DNA from: Liolophura sinensis | Taxonomy: Eukaryota; Mollusca; Polyplacophora; Chitonida; Chitonidae | Length of the DNA: 64,000 nt | Direction of reading: 5' to 3' | NCBI RefSeq assembly: GCF_032854445.1 | Contig: NC_088296.1 | Span: 4,237,246 to 4,301,245, forward strand | Part shown: one piece after another, positions 42,900 to 55,075 of the stretch | Position numbering within the stretch: position 1 is the stretch's first letter | Layout: the number at the start of each line of letters is the position of its first letter | Notes under the pieces: model-generated | Database searches by the model: none | Told to the model about the DNA's origin: nothing | The model's input: only the letters and a program-made list of their open reading frames with translations | Program-made: the position numbers and the translations under genes

Positions 42900-44200
42900 T
42901 GTGTGTCACGTGACTGATGGGTGACGTGATAATAGCAGGATTTCCCGCACCGCCGGGTTGAGGTGTCTAATTCCCCTCAATACATACGAAAATTTCCATG
43001 GTAACGTGTAAACAGTTAGGACTCCCGGTTAAGATCTTAGCTGAGAGAAAATTGCATGCCCTTTTTAATGGTTTGTTTAAAGTTGAAATTCCCACAAAAA
43101 TAAAACAAGCGGCAATAAAAGGCGAGCCCAAGTATTACCTGTCTTATACAGACATACATTCATTAGTTGGAGACTCCATTCCATGGAATGAGTTGCGGCA
43201 CAACATGTCTTATATAACTTAAACCTTTTATTCATAAGCCGGTTTTGTAACACAGGACAAACGGCTATGATGGTCATATTTCTTTAAAAAAATCGCAATT
43301 CCAAGGAATAGGGGATTTTTGAATTCAAACTTTTTGTCGTTGAAGGTAAAAGCAATCCTCCTGTATCGTGTGACTTGTAAAAAATGTTAGGCAGCTGATG
43401 GTGGAGGAAGGAAGAGGCGCTGTAACAACGTAATTTGTAATAAAAACGCAAAAGTCAGAGTGGCTTTTTGGAATGTTATTCCTTTGAAGAAAATGGCCAT
43501 ACTGGCATATGTTATGAATGAGAATAACGACAATTTCCTTTAAGAACATATTTGTTACGTATCGTGTTGTTATAAATTGCGTTCCAAACGCGATTTGGAA
43601 TAAAACACAATTTGTAATAACTTCACAAAAATGTATTGAGATCGTTTGTGGTGACAGGGGCCTGTAAGTTACTGGTATTTAGTTAGCAGCATACGCAGCT
43701 ATAAGAAAACCCTGATCTAGGTCGATTGGTAAGAGGCCGGATTTCAGCGGTTAGGTTGGGCCAATTTGCTACCTATCACACAGCCTTTGATGCTGTGGTT
43801 TTGTTCCCAATCATGTGCTCTTTTGTATAGTGTTTTCTGATTAGCTCAATCAGAGCTAAGTTTTCAAAAGTAGTTGTAGAAGCAGTTCACAAGCAGGCAC
43901 TGAGAACGAAACATTTGAAGAAACAGTTTTATAAATGTTGATCAGTCATCATAACAATAACAGACAAGCAATATGCTGAAAAATAAAATAGTATAAGAAA
44001 ACAAGTTGAAAGTGAACATTGTTAATTAAAAAATACAAGAAAAAACAAACAGAAGGCACGCCGACAGAGAAGACAAGTAAAACCCCTCGTTACAGATGAA
44101 GAGACAAAACTCTGCAGTTATGTCTTATCATGAAATGATGAAGAATGGTTTCTACAATTCCTGGATTTTGATCTAAATCCTGATCATCAACAAAAATCAG
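42900..44200. other. Gene-free stretch
   Basis: Only short open frames on either strand; a repeated 'aataaaacacaatttgtaat' style AT-rich segment at 43,430-43,625. Nothing recognised. Confidence 0.4.
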
Positions 44201-44225
44201 TGGACACAAAATGTCCTCCAAATCA

Positions 44226-44655
44226 GGCCATCGTAAAGTTCCTGACAAAGACACAGACTTATCCGGCCATCGTAAAGTTCCTGACAGAGACACAGTCTTA
44301 TCCGGCCATGGTAAAGTTCCTGACAGAGACACAGACTTATCCGGCCATCGTAAAGTTCCTGACAGAGACACAGTCTTACCTGGCCATGGTAAAGTTCCTG
44401 ACAGAGACACAGACTTATCCGGCCATCGTAAAGTTCCTGACAGAGACACAGACTTATCCGGCCATCGTAAAATTCCTGACAGAGACACGGACTTATCCGA
44501 CCATCGTAAAGTTCCTGACAGAGACACAGACTTATCCGGCCATCGTAAAGTTCCTGACAGAGACACAGACTTATCCGGCCATCGTAAAGTTCCTGACAGA
44601 GACACAGACTTATCCGGCCATCGTAAAATTCCTGACAGAGACACGGACTTATAAA
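44226..44655. repeat. 39-bp minisatellite array
   Basis: Eleven units of 39 bp with 'ggccatcgtaaagttcctga' and 'cagagacacagacttatcc'. Two plus and two minus frames are open (13-residue units), as expected from the period. Confidence 0.95.
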
Positions 44656-45017
44656 CTCTTTCAGTGACATTTACAAGTTGGGGGTGACATGAAAGGGAAG
44701 TCTTTCTGATTATGGATTTACAACTTTTGTTGTTTGGAAGACGGCGTTTCGAGGTAAACACAATTGCCATCAAATCACAGTTGGTTTAAAGGCCATTTCC
44801 TGTATTGTGACCGGTCACACCAGTGTTTTATTAATAGATTTTTCATCGGTAATTGGTTTTAGTTTTCAATGCATATCGTCAGTTTACATTTGTGCGACGA
44901 TTTTTTTATTTGTATATTTACAATTCAGTAGTTAGACATATTAATTGCTATAATTGCTGTATTTCATTACCGGTACGCAAAAGTTATTGGCGTAGCCAAA
45001 ATGGTTAGCACTTCAAC

Positions 45018-45262
45018 GCGGCGCAATGACCCAGGAGCCTCCTACGAATGCCGTCGCTGTGAGTTCAAGTCCAGTAAATGCTGACTTCCTCTCCGTCCGG
45101 AGATGGGAAGGCCTGCAGCAGCTTGCGGATGGTCGTGCGTTTTTCCTTGGGCTCTGCCGGGTTTTCTTCCATCATGATGGTGGCGGTCATTGTATAAGTG
45201 AAACATTCTTGAGTACGGCGTTAAAGACCAATCAAATACATAAATACATAAATAAATAAATA
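45018..45262 (-). repeat. Dispersed repeat 'gattggtgttttacgcc' family, full length minus copy
   Basis: 'cgcaatgacccaggagcctc' to 'ttaaagaccaatcaaataca', followed by a (aata)n tail. Confidence 0.9.
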
Positions 45263-45264
45263 TT

Positions 45265-46505
45265 GCCTAACCTGTGCCTAAGTCAACCCTTTTTGCGCTT
45301 CGTTTCTTGTGAGTCATTCGGTACTCGTTGGCATCGAAACAGGACTTGATGTAACAGTGGATGTAACCCCCCATTAAAATAAAGAAGCCATTATCTGAAT
45401 TGTTATTACGTACAGGCTGCAGATATGGTTGCCATGACTTTTACAATGAACAAAGTGCAAATAAAAATTGAGGATTTACGATGGACTGAATTATATTTAC
45501 GATGGTATTGTTATACCCTTCCTGTAATTGTGATTTGCATTCTATGAATTCCACCTGTCCAGTGGTTAATTTTGGATTTTATTCCCGGAATGCTGATTTT
45601 CTCGGAGTATTTGGGTATTGTACGTGTATAAATACATTTACTACTTACTCTAATTCTTCATTCTTTTCAACCGCCTGTGCAAACAATATTTTGAAACACT
45701 CTGATATAAATATTGGGTGTAGAGAAACAATTTGTACAGCTGTATGATGCATACATCTTTAATGACACAAACAAATAATTTTTATACTAATTTTATGCAT
45801 AAGGTACATTGAGAAAAGTGCTTTCGTGGTTAAAAACGGTAGAAACTATTTGTGGACTTTTATTTTTAACAGTTTGAAAGTTTCTGTGCATTGCAAGAAA
45901 CTATTATACAAAATCCCTCATGTCTACCTTGGGAGTGAGCCGCGATCTGGTGTATAATGGCGCTTACGTTTAAGTAAAAAGAAAAAAAGGACGAGAGAGG
46001 AACAGGTTCAAAGCCAACCTTGGAAATTTTTCCAAGATTTTCCCCGCTCAAGCAATGCTTTGTGATAATAACGGTACTTGTCTACGACTCTTGAGTGGCC
46101 GTTTGAAGAAACTGCCTCTAACCGCTAAATATGGGTATGCACATTTCCAACCTGAACGTAACAGGTAGGGAAGTTCTTCAATAACCTGCTAAACCTTGGC
46201 GATTAATCCGGGCACTCCGCTTTCCTTTACCCATATTGACCGCCACCGGATCAACACGTTTTAATCCGTTATTAACACCTTGTAAGTGCACTAGATAAAA
46301 CGAGGATCACTCTAGAATTAGAAACAGGCAATTCATTACGTGTGAATTGCTAATTAATTGAAAATTGCACCAACAATAATTAATTGCATGTAATATATCA
46401 ATATTGACAACAGGCATGTAACAGTCGCACCTATACCGTTTATTCTGCAACACAACGTGGTGTTTAATTATCGGAGATGTATTAGATACTAATGTGCTAT
46501 ACATT
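45265..46505. other. Gene-free stretch
   Basis: Open frames of 60-80 codons only, without domains or splice context. A fragment near 46,190-46,235 ('ccgggcactccgctttcctt') belongs to a dispersed repeat. Confidence 0.4.
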
Positions 46506-46507
46506 AC

Positions 46508-46645
46508 TATGACTTATTTGACTGGTCTTTAACCCATTACTCAAGAACTTTTCACTTATATGATGTCAGATAGGTTTATGGATGGAAGAAACAGGAGTGC
46601 CCGGAAGCAAACCATTGCTAGTGGTCAGATACCTGAAAAAGAAAC
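46508..46645 (+). repeat. Dispersed repeat, degraded
   Basis: 'tttgactggtctttaaccca', 'ttactcaagaacttttcact' and 'gaaacaggagtgcccggaag' mix features of two repeat families. Confidence 0.6.
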
Positions 46646-46649
46646 GTTC

Positions 46650-47155
46650 TATCTTAAACCCGCAGCTAAAACAGCGTGAACTGGACCCATGATAGTCGCG
46701 CTGAAAGACAGCACTTTAAGTGTCTTACATGACATTTGTGTGTTTTTCGTTATTATTTGGTCACGATATAGGAGGAATTCTATCACAGACAACACTGATA
46801 TTTGTCGCTGTGTCGTGAAATTTGCAACTTGCACTGTCATCTAGCATAAAGTATAGCTGAGAGTCATCAAAATGTGCGCTTCCTCTTCAAGGGCAAAGTT
46901 GCCTTCCGTCATCTAAGGAGCACTAATGATCGTCGTAGATTGAACATGTGAGTGGCTTGGGCTGAGTTGGAGGGGGGGGGGGAGGGGCTCTGCCAAACCA
47001 ATCTGCGTGTGTCATTACCCTAAGGGCAAAATACCTGGTCTTAGACATACCGTGAAAACGTGACAAAGAAATTTCTAGCTTGAAAATACGTAAATCTGGC
47101 TGAAACGACAGGTAGCACCCACAGCCTCGGTGATGTTGGTATCCAGATTCACTTT
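46650..47155. other. Gene-free stretch
   Basis: A G-rich run at 46,971-46,987; no gene supported. Confidence 0.4.
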
Positions 47156-47159
47156 GTCT

Positions 47160-47395
47160 TGTTAAAGTTAATGGCAAAATGACTTCGTAGCGTGTTGAAC
47201 CTAATGGCAAAATGACTGCGTAGGGTGTTCAACTTAATGGCAAAATGGCTTCGTAGCATGTTGAACTTAATGGCAAAATGACTTCGTAGCGTGTTGAACT
47301 TAATGGCAAAATGACTTCGTAGCGTGTTGAACTTAATGGCAAAATGACTTCGTAGCGTGTTGAACTTAATGGCAAAATGACTGCGTAGCGTTGTT
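47160..47395. repeat. 33-bp minisatellite array
   Basis: Seven units of 33 bp with 'gcgtgttgaacttaatggca' and 'aaatgacttcgta'. The minus frame reads 11-residue units (FNTLRSHFAIK). Confidence 0.95.
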
Positions 47396-47399
47396 CGTG

Positions 47400-47940
47400 T
47401 GGTCCTACGTGACATAGGCCTACACAGTGAGCTAGATGTAGAGTGTCAGCTGTGGGGAAATTGGTCAGAGATCAAACAAATCAATCAATCAGGTGTTTGA
47501 CCTACTCGCACACTTCCTTGTTCGCGATTGCTAGAACTAATAAGGCTGCCATACTGCCGAGGTGGCGTTAAGTTGTGATCATGTACTTATTTCTCGTCCG
47601 TACATATTGCTCTGACACCTTGAATCACGTACACGTTTGGCATTTTCATTTCAACTGCTGTGAAATTCTGATGGTAAATCTCACAACGAATGTATGAACT
47701 TTGATTGCCTATTTGTATGTTGCGAATCTCCCTGTGGTCACTAACAGCTTTTGTCAGACGTTCTCAAGGCCTTGACCAAGGACGTCGTGGGTTGGAATCC
47801 AGCTTTAGCTCCTTCAGCTCTGATTTCATGCCAGGCGATTTTAAAGATACCTGGGAAAGGGCAACGGAAAGCATCAGGTTTGTCGTCAGCGCCGTTGGGA
47901 ATCTTCTAATATGTGAAAAACGTACACACTATTTATTCCT
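47400..47940. other. Gene-free stretch
   Basis: An 83-codon plus-strand open frame (47,705-47,956) overlaps the start of the next repeat. A 'gggttggaatcc' word near 47,790 looks like a Pol III B box, but I see no matching A box. Confidence 0.35.
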
Positions 47941-47941
47941 T

Positions 47942-48031
47942 TATGTATTTAACTAGTGTTTCTACGCCGTACTCAAGAATATTTAACTGATACTACGGCG
48001 GCCATCATTATGGTGGGAGAAAACCGGGCAG
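47942..48031 (+). repeat. Dispersed repeat 'gattggtgttttacgcc' family, truncated
   Basis: 'tttctacgccgtactcaaga' to 'gagaaaaccgggcagatttt'; a second copy starts immediately after. Confidence 0.8.
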
Positions 48032-48037
48032 ATTTTT

Positions 48038-48164
48038 TTTATTATTTGATTGGTGTTTAGCACCGCACTCAAGAATATTTCACTTATACGACAGCGACCA
48101 GCATTGTGGAAGGTTGGAACAAGGAGGAACCCGGGAGAAACCCACGGTCATCCACAGGTTTCTG
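48038..48164 (+). repeat. Dispersed repeat 'gattggtgttttacgcc' family, second of a tandem pair
   Basis: 'tgattggtgtttagcaccgc' to 'acggtcatccacaggtttct'. It appears to have inserted into the previous copy right after 'gggcaga'. Confidence 0.82.
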
Positions 48165-48169
48165 TACAA

Positions 48170-49115
48170 GTAGCTAATAACCGTTAGCAATTTATAACCT
48201 ATAATACATTATAACTCATAAACTGTTACGCTCATAGATAATTCCCCGGGCTTGAAAGCTGCTATTTCATATCCACATTTTCACAAAGGCACACTTGATG
48301 ACTTCGTATGCGGTCAAGATATATACAAACCAATAATGTTATAAGGTTTGTTGGATCCACGGCTGTTTTTATTGGGTAAAGGGTTTTCCTCTTGTCGTCC
48401 GCATAAAATATGAGTGTGAGACATTTGCTCATTATACAAGCATTTACAGCGCTGAAGTAGAACGCAAAACAGTTTTCACTGTTTTGACGGAGGCAGTTTC
48501 CGTTTCGTCCCACGGAAGGACAAAAATACAGCGAATTTACAACCATGAGATCAAAACACTTTACTATGTTGGATACCAAGATAGTGCACTACTTTCATGC
48601 GCGCTTTGTCATAAACCACCGATGGGATCTCACCGGAAATCGGTTTGCGGTCATGTTTATGTGCGCTGACTTCAGATCATCCCACGTCGCCATTCAGCTG
48701 TCACGGGAGGAAACGGCTCAATATTTACAGCGTCAGAATTATAAATTACAGCTCTACATCACGACATTTTATATCACAGGTGAATCTGTTCTAAATCCGA
48801 ATAATTTAGTCCATGCCAGAAGTGGGCGATCCATGCCTGGCGCTGGCCAAACAATATAACGAGCTCTACCATTAGAGGTCACTTGTTTTTGACCCGAGAT
48901 GTTATAAGTGTTCCAGTTCACTTGCAAATCTCCGTCTTTCTCAAGCAAAAGTTTAACACATAAACTGTGTTTTACACATTGACTGTTGACATTCGCACCG
49001 TGAAAATCAACCAGATATTGTTTATTTAGAAATGTTAATGTTTATTTGTTTGCTTGTATGGAGTTTAATTTATACGCCAAAGCATGCGCATACCATGCAG
49101 ACATCGGCTAAAACG
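48170..49115. other. Gene-free stretch
   Basis: Overlapping open frames on both strands at 48,262-48,859 (up to 105 codons), none with a recognisable domain. Confidence 0.4.
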
Positions 49116-49149
49116 GTCCTTGTCAATAATCGCAAGGCCAATTCCCCCA

Positions 49150-49405
49150 AACCAGCCCCGATAGCACAGTTGGTAGCGCGTCCGCTTCGGGAGCGGTAGA
49201 TGCAGGGTCAGTCCTGGATCGAGCAACACCGCCAACCGGCTGACTGGTAAGGCGTCTCAGTGAAGCAACCCTAGATAAAAGAGCAGTGGAAATCCGCCCT
49301 GCAACAAGGAGGTACATTACATGCATTCTAAGGATTCCTTCGTCGTCACATGACTGAAAATTGAAAGTACGACGTTAAACCCCAAGCACTCACTCACTCA
49401 CCAAT
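49150..49405 (+). mobile_element. tRNA-derived SINE, plus orientation, internally shortened
   Basis: Starts with a tRNA-like head: 'gatagcacagttggtagcgc' (A box) and 'gcagggtcagtcctgg' (B box position). It then jumps to the later body ('ctgactggtaaggcgtctca', 'gcaacaaggaggtacattac') and ends 'gacgttaaaccccaagcact' plus a (cact)n tail. Confidence 0.9.
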
Positions 49406-49544
49406 TCGCCAAATGACGCTTAACACAAACCAACAAAGAACCAAGTAAAAAGCCAACAGTTTTCAATAATCCTAGGGCAGTGACTTCTGCTAAATTACAA
49501 TTTGCATTACTTCCTTTCTTTTTACCTAATTCTGCTTTGAAAAT

Positions 49545-49640
49545 AGGCCGTATTTCACGAGTTACGTGCGACCATTTGTCATCTATCACACTATCCTCGC
49601 TGTTCTGGTCTTACTCTCAATGATGTACGTCTTTGATTAC
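49545..49640 (+). repeat. Dispersed repeat with 'cgagttacgtgcgacc'
   Basis: 'ggccgtatttcacgagttac', 'catctatcacactatcctcg', as in 40,095-40,150 and 50,630-50,690. Confidence 0.6.
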
Positions 49641-49911
49641 ATTGGAAAGATGCAAGGAATGTTCTAGGCGAATGATTGAAATCAGTGTTCAAAGCGTGTT
49701 CGTTTTCATTGCAACTATTCATACATCCAACATGGCAATCTTATTCAACCTGATGAATAGACCGCTCCTATCCCCTGGTACAGCTGAATCAGACACGATC
49801 ATGAAGCAGAGTGACCGAGATTCTGGACGCTCTGTTCATATTTACTTACAAGAGAATTTATACTCATCGTAAGAAACTTAGAGTGAAGAAGGTTTGCTGC
49901 AATAACGTGTG

Positions 49912-50290
49912 ACGTTTTACGCTGTACTTAGGAATATTCACTTATATGGACGGAAGAAACAGGAGAGCCTGGAGGAAACCGGATAGCCAGGAAGAAACCA
50001 GAGAGCAGGGGAGAAACCAGAGAGGCAGGAAGAAACCAGAGAGTGGGGGAGAAACCAGAGAGGCAGGAAGAAACCAGAGAGCGAGGCGGGGGACCGGAGA
50101 GCCAGGAAGAAACCGGAGAGGGAGAAAAAATACAGTTTTGGGAGTTTGGGAGAGACAGGGAGCCAGGAGTAAACCTGAGAGCCAGGGGTAAACCGGAGAG
50201 CCAGGAGTAAACCGAGGAGCCAGGAAGAAACCGGGGAGCCAGGTAGAAATCAGGGAGCCAGGAAGACACCGGAGAGCCTGGAAGAAGAGG
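49912..50290. repeat. Repeat fragment passing into a purine-rich short tandem repeat
   Basis: Begins as a 'gattggtgttttacgcc' family fragment ('gacgttttacgctgtactta') and continues as about 15 imperfect 18-27 bp units of 'gaaaccagagagccaggaa'. The units look like amplified copies of the 'gaggaaaccgga' core of the dispersed repeat. Confidence 0.75.
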
Positions 50291-50464
50291 AGTGGCAAGA
50301 GTAAACTGACGACCTTCGCCAGATATTCGTTAAAGCCAACACAAGGCGGTCTGGGTTCGACCCGGTGTCCTCTCTGTGCTGGCAAACATCTTCTGTTATA
50401 CATTGTTATCCTAAAGCCTGTATTTTCCTATGCTAAATGGCTCGTATAACTATAAACATTCATT

Positions 50465-50700
50465 TCGAAAAATTCTAGACCGGTCACGTGTAATAAATTA
50501 TAATTAACATGACTGCATTTTGTTTACCTAATTCTGGCGCGTGAAATTTGCTACTATTTAAACATTTACATGAACGGTTAGAATAAAACCCCAACTGACG
50601 TAAATTGACAAGATACCTTATGTAGTAGCTATCACACTGTCATCGCTGCTCTGGCTTTACTCTCTATGCTGTAAGTCTTTAATCATAGTCATTCACCTTA
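50465..50700 (+). repeat. Dispersed repeat with 'tagaataaaac'
   Basis: 'gaccggtcacgtgtaataaa', 'acatgaacggttagaataaa' and 'ctatcacactgtcatcgctg'; same family as 7,462-7,625. Confidence 0.65.
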
Positions 50701-50770
50701 TTCTATTGTTGTCACATATTATACTGTTGTTTTTATACATATTAATTTGTTGTCATGCATTATGCTTCTG

Positions 50771-51293
50771 CTGCTACATATTATCCTGTGACTGCTATAT
50801 ATTGTCCTGTGACTGCTACATGTTATCCTGTGACTATTACATATTGTCCTGTGACTGCTACATATTGTCCTGTGACTGCTACATATTGTCCTGTGACTAC
50901 TACATATTATCCTGTGACTACTACATATTATAATGTGACTGCTACATATTGTCCTGTGACTGCTACACATTGTCCTGTGACTGCTACACATTGTCCTGTG
51001 ACTGCTACACATTGTCCTGTGACTACTGCATATTCTCCTGTGACTACTACATATTGTCCTGTGACTGCTACATATTATCCTGTGACTACTACATATTATC
51101 CTGTAACTGCTACATATTGTCCTGTGACTGCTACACATTGTCCTGTGGCTGCTACATATTGTCCTGTGACTACTGCATATTGTCCTGTGACTACTACATA
51201 TTGTCCTGTGACTACTACATATTGTCCTGTGACTGCTACATATTGTCCTGTGACTACTACATATTCTCCTGTGACTACAACATACTGTTTTGA
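50771..51293. repeat. 21-bp minisatellite array
   Basis: About 25 units of the same 21-bp unit as at 440-1,263. Its right end matches window positions 13-150, so it marks the left part of the second duplication copy. Confidence 0.94.
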
Positions 51294-51652
51294 GTGAGTG
51301 AGTGCTTGGGGTTTAACGTCGTACTCAACAATTTTTCAGTCATATGACGACGCAGGAATCATTAGGGTGCATGTACGTGTAATGTGCCTCCTTGTTGCAG
51401 GACGGACTTCCACTGCTCTTTTATTTAGTGCTGCTTCACTGAGACGACTTACCGAAGGCAAGTAAGGCGCCCCGCCCGAGCCATTATACTGATACGGGTC
51501 AACCAGTCGTTGCACTATCCCCTTCATGCTGAACGCCAAGCGAGGAAGTTACAACTTCCTCTTTTAAAGTCTTAGGTGTGACTCGATCAAGGATTGATTC
51601 TGGATCTACCGGTTTCGAAGCGGACGCTCTACCAACTGTGCTATCCGGGCCC
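51294..51652 (-). mobile_element. tRNA-derived SINE, full length
   Basis: Same insertion as 151-437 but with the tRNA-like head kept (51,585-51,652: reverse of 'gcacagttggtagagcgtcc'). It is the most complete minus-oriented SINE in the window. Confidence 0.9.
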
Positions 51653-51654
51653 TT

Positions 51655-52494
51655 CATACTGTTCTGTGACTGCTGCATATTGTCCTGTGACTGCTATATA
51701 TTGTATTGGGACTGCTACATATTCTCCTGTGACTGCGACATATTGTCCTGTGACTGCTACATATTATCCTGTGACTGCTACATATTGTCCTGTGACTGCT
51801 ACATATTGTCCTGTGACTGCTGTATATTGTTCTTTGACTATATATTGTCCTGTGAGTACTACGTTGTCCTGTGACTACTACATATTGTCCTGTGACTACT
51901 ACATATTGTCCTGTGACTGCTACACATTGTCCTGTGACTGCCAGATATTGTCCTGTGACTACTACATATTGTGCTGTGACTGCTACATATTGTCCTGTGA
52001 CTACTACATATTGTCCTGTGACTGCTACATATTGTCCTGTGACTACTGCATATTCTCCTGTGACTACAACATACTGTTCTGTGACTGCTACATATTGTCC
52101 TGTGACTGCTATATATTGTACTGGGACTGCTACATATTCTCCTGTGACTGCGATATATTGTCCTGTGACTGCTACATATTCTCCTGTGAATACTACATAT
52201 TGTCCTGTGACTACTACATATTATCCTGTGACTACCACATATTGTCCTGTGACTACTACATATTGTCCTGTGACTACTACATATTATCCTGTGACTGCTA
52301 CATATTGTCCTGTGAATACTACATATTGTCCTGTGACTACTATATATTCTCCTGTGACTACAACATACTGTTCTGTGACTGCTACATATTGTCCTGTGAC
52401 TGCTATATATTCTTCTGTGACTACTACATATTCTCCTATGACTACCACATATTGTCCTGTGACTATTACATATTCTCATGTGACTACTACATAT
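51655..52494. repeat. 21-bp minisatellite array
   Basis: Counterpart of 440-1,263, with units gained or lost relative to it. It ends exactly at the LTR target duplication ATAT (52,491-52,494). Confidence 0.95.
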
Positions 52495-53258
52495 TGTTAT
52501 GTGCACAACTGTCGTCATCTTCTAAATTTAACTTGCCACTGTTTACATATGCTAAGTTCAGGGCCTGCTGTCTGCCTCTACCTTAGAATGTTCCAGAATA
52601 CGCTCAGTTCGGTACCTGTTTGTTTACATCATGTCTTACTAGACTAGACATACTAGACAATTCCACCAGGCTATATAAGACCTATGAAAGCAGGTCAAAG
52701 GGGAGAGAAAGGAGAATTATTGAAAGTTTTGGATGCTTTCGTTGTGTATTACTTTAGTAAGCATTTTGTGCTCAATTTTGGTGTCTCTATAGCCTCTGGC
52801 TTTGTTATATCCTATCTCCACCGAGCACTTGTTCAGTCTGAGCTTGTATATTTGATTCGTGCTCTTGTGTACACAGTGCTTATTAGTACACGGACCCTGT
52901 ATGTGGAATTTTGTGTATATTTCGTCATACACTCAGTTATACTGTGGATCTTCCCTCTTGTGAATTTGCTTCTGAGCATTTATGCCTGTGTGGTATATAT
53001 TGTGGAATATATGCGTCCGTTTGGACTTGACACCGTTGTACATGTAAGTACTTTAGTATTTGTTTAGATACTGCTATCCTTTCTTGTTAAACGTAAGTAC
53101 TGTAGTATTTGTATAAGTCTTGCTATCTGTTCTTGCTAAACCTAATAAATTGTTGTAAAATAAAATCTGCTGGTTTTGGTTACTTTTTTGTGCGGCTAAA
53201 CTGTTGTGTATTTCGAACAAGCCATCTCTTTATAATACAGGCGGCTTGGGTCGTAACA
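52495..53258 (+). mobile_element. Solo LTR (764 bp), second copy
   Basis: TGTTA...TAACA ends with ATAT on both sides (52,491-52,494 and 53,259-53,262), and the same length as 1,264-2,027. The long open frame inside it ends earlier than in copy 1 (a TGG to TAG change), which supports it being non-coding. Confidence 0.88.
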
Positions 53259-53262
53259 ATAT

Positions 53263-54166
53263 TCTCCTGTGGCTACTACATATTGTCCTTTGACTATTAA
53301 ATATTGTCCTGTGACTACTACATATTGTCCTGTGACTGCTACATTTTGTCCTGTAAGTACTACATATTCTCCTGTGACTATATATTGTCCTGTGACTGCT
53401 ACATATTGCCCTGTGACTTCTACATTTTGTCCTGTGAGTACTACATATTCTCCTGTGACTATATATTGTCCTGTGACTGCTACATATTGTCCTTTGACTG
53501 CTACATATTGTCCTGTGACAGCTACATATTGTCCTGTGACTGCTGTATATTGTTCTGTGACTATATATTGTCCTGTGACTACTACATATTGTGCTGTGAC
53601 TGCTACATACTGTCCTGTGACTGCTGTATATTCTCCTGTGACTATATATTGTCCTGTGACTACTACATATTGCCCTGTGACTACAACATATTTTCCTGTA
53701 ACCGCTACATATTGTCCTGTGACCGCTACATATTGTTCTGTGACTGCTACATATTATCCTGTGACTGCTACATATTCCCCTGTGACTACTACATATTCTC
53801 CTGTGGCTACTACATATTGTCCTGTGACTGCTACATATTGTCCTATGACTGCTACAAATTGTCCTGTGACTGCTGTATATTGTCCTGTGACTATATATTG
53901 TCCTGTGAGTACTACGTTGTCCTGTGACCATTACATATTGTCCTGTGACTACTGTTTATTGTCCTGTGACTACTACATATTGTCCTGTGTCAGCTACATA
54001 TTGTCCTGTGACAGCTACATATTGTTCTTTGACAGCTACATATTGTCCTGTGACTGCTACATATTCTCCTGTGACTGCTACATATTCTCCTGTGACTGCT
54101 ACATATTCCCCTGTGACTGCTACATATTCTCCTGTGACTACTACATACTGTTAGGTATTGTTCAGT
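53263..54166. repeat. 21-bp minisatellite array, right of the solo LTR
   Basis: Counterpart of 2,032-3,020, shorter by about 85 bases. Confidence 0.94.
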
Positions 54167-54429
54167 GAGAACACAATGTATGTTGCTCTGGCTTCACAAC
54201 ACATTGTCCTGTAGTCGCTACATATTGTGAATGGAACCAGAATTTTAGAGCCTAAAATATCTGAAAATTCGAAACGCCGTCGCTGCAACTTAGGTCCATC
54301 TGTGAATGCTACGTACTATTATTGGGTATATTTTATTCTACAATGGGACCAACCATAAGGTTTCGTTGGGACGAATAGCCCAGCATGTTTACTAGCCTAT
54401 CTTGTTTCTGAAGAAGTACAAATCTTACC

Positions 54430-55075
54430 TAATTCAGATATGACCTCTACACCTAATTCAGATGTGACATCTACACCTTATTCAGATGTGACATGTACAC
54501 CTAATCCAGATTTACCCGTAATCCAGACGTGATATCTACACCTTATTCAGATGTGACATCCACACCTAATCCAGATGTGACATCCACACCTAATCCAGAG
54601 GTGACATCTACACCTGATCCAGATGTGACTTCTACTCTAAATTCAGATATGACATAAACACTTAATCCAGATGTGATATTTACGCCGAATCCAGAGGTGA
54701 CATCTACACCTAATCCAGTTGTGACTTCTACACCTAATCCAGATGTGACATCTACACCTAATCCAGTTGTGACATCTACACCTAATGGAGATGTGACATC
54801 TACACCAAATTCAAATGTGACATCTACACCAAATCCAGATGTGAAATCTACACCATATTAAGATGTGACATCTACATCTAATCCCGATGTGACATCCACA
54901 CTTTATTCAGATGTGACATCGACACCTAATCCAGATGTGACATCTACACCTGATCCAGATGTGACATCTACACCAAATTCAAATGTGACATCTACACCTA
55001 ATCCAGATGTGAAATCTACACCATATTCAGATGTGACATCTACACCTAATCCCGATGTGACATCTACTCTGTATA
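54430..55075. repeat. 24-bp minisatellite array, second copy
   Basis: Same T-S-T-P-N-P-D-V unit as 3,287-4,226 but about 290 bases shorter, with different unit order. Confidence 0.92.

Noticed and set aside
44090-44773. 227-codon minus open frame with SVSLSGTLRWPDK repeats
   Set aside because: 39-bp array, open in four frames on two strands.
49150-49225. Functional tRNA gene
   Set aside because: A and B box-like words are present but the acceptor and anticodon arms do not pair convincingly, and the sequence continues into a SINE body.
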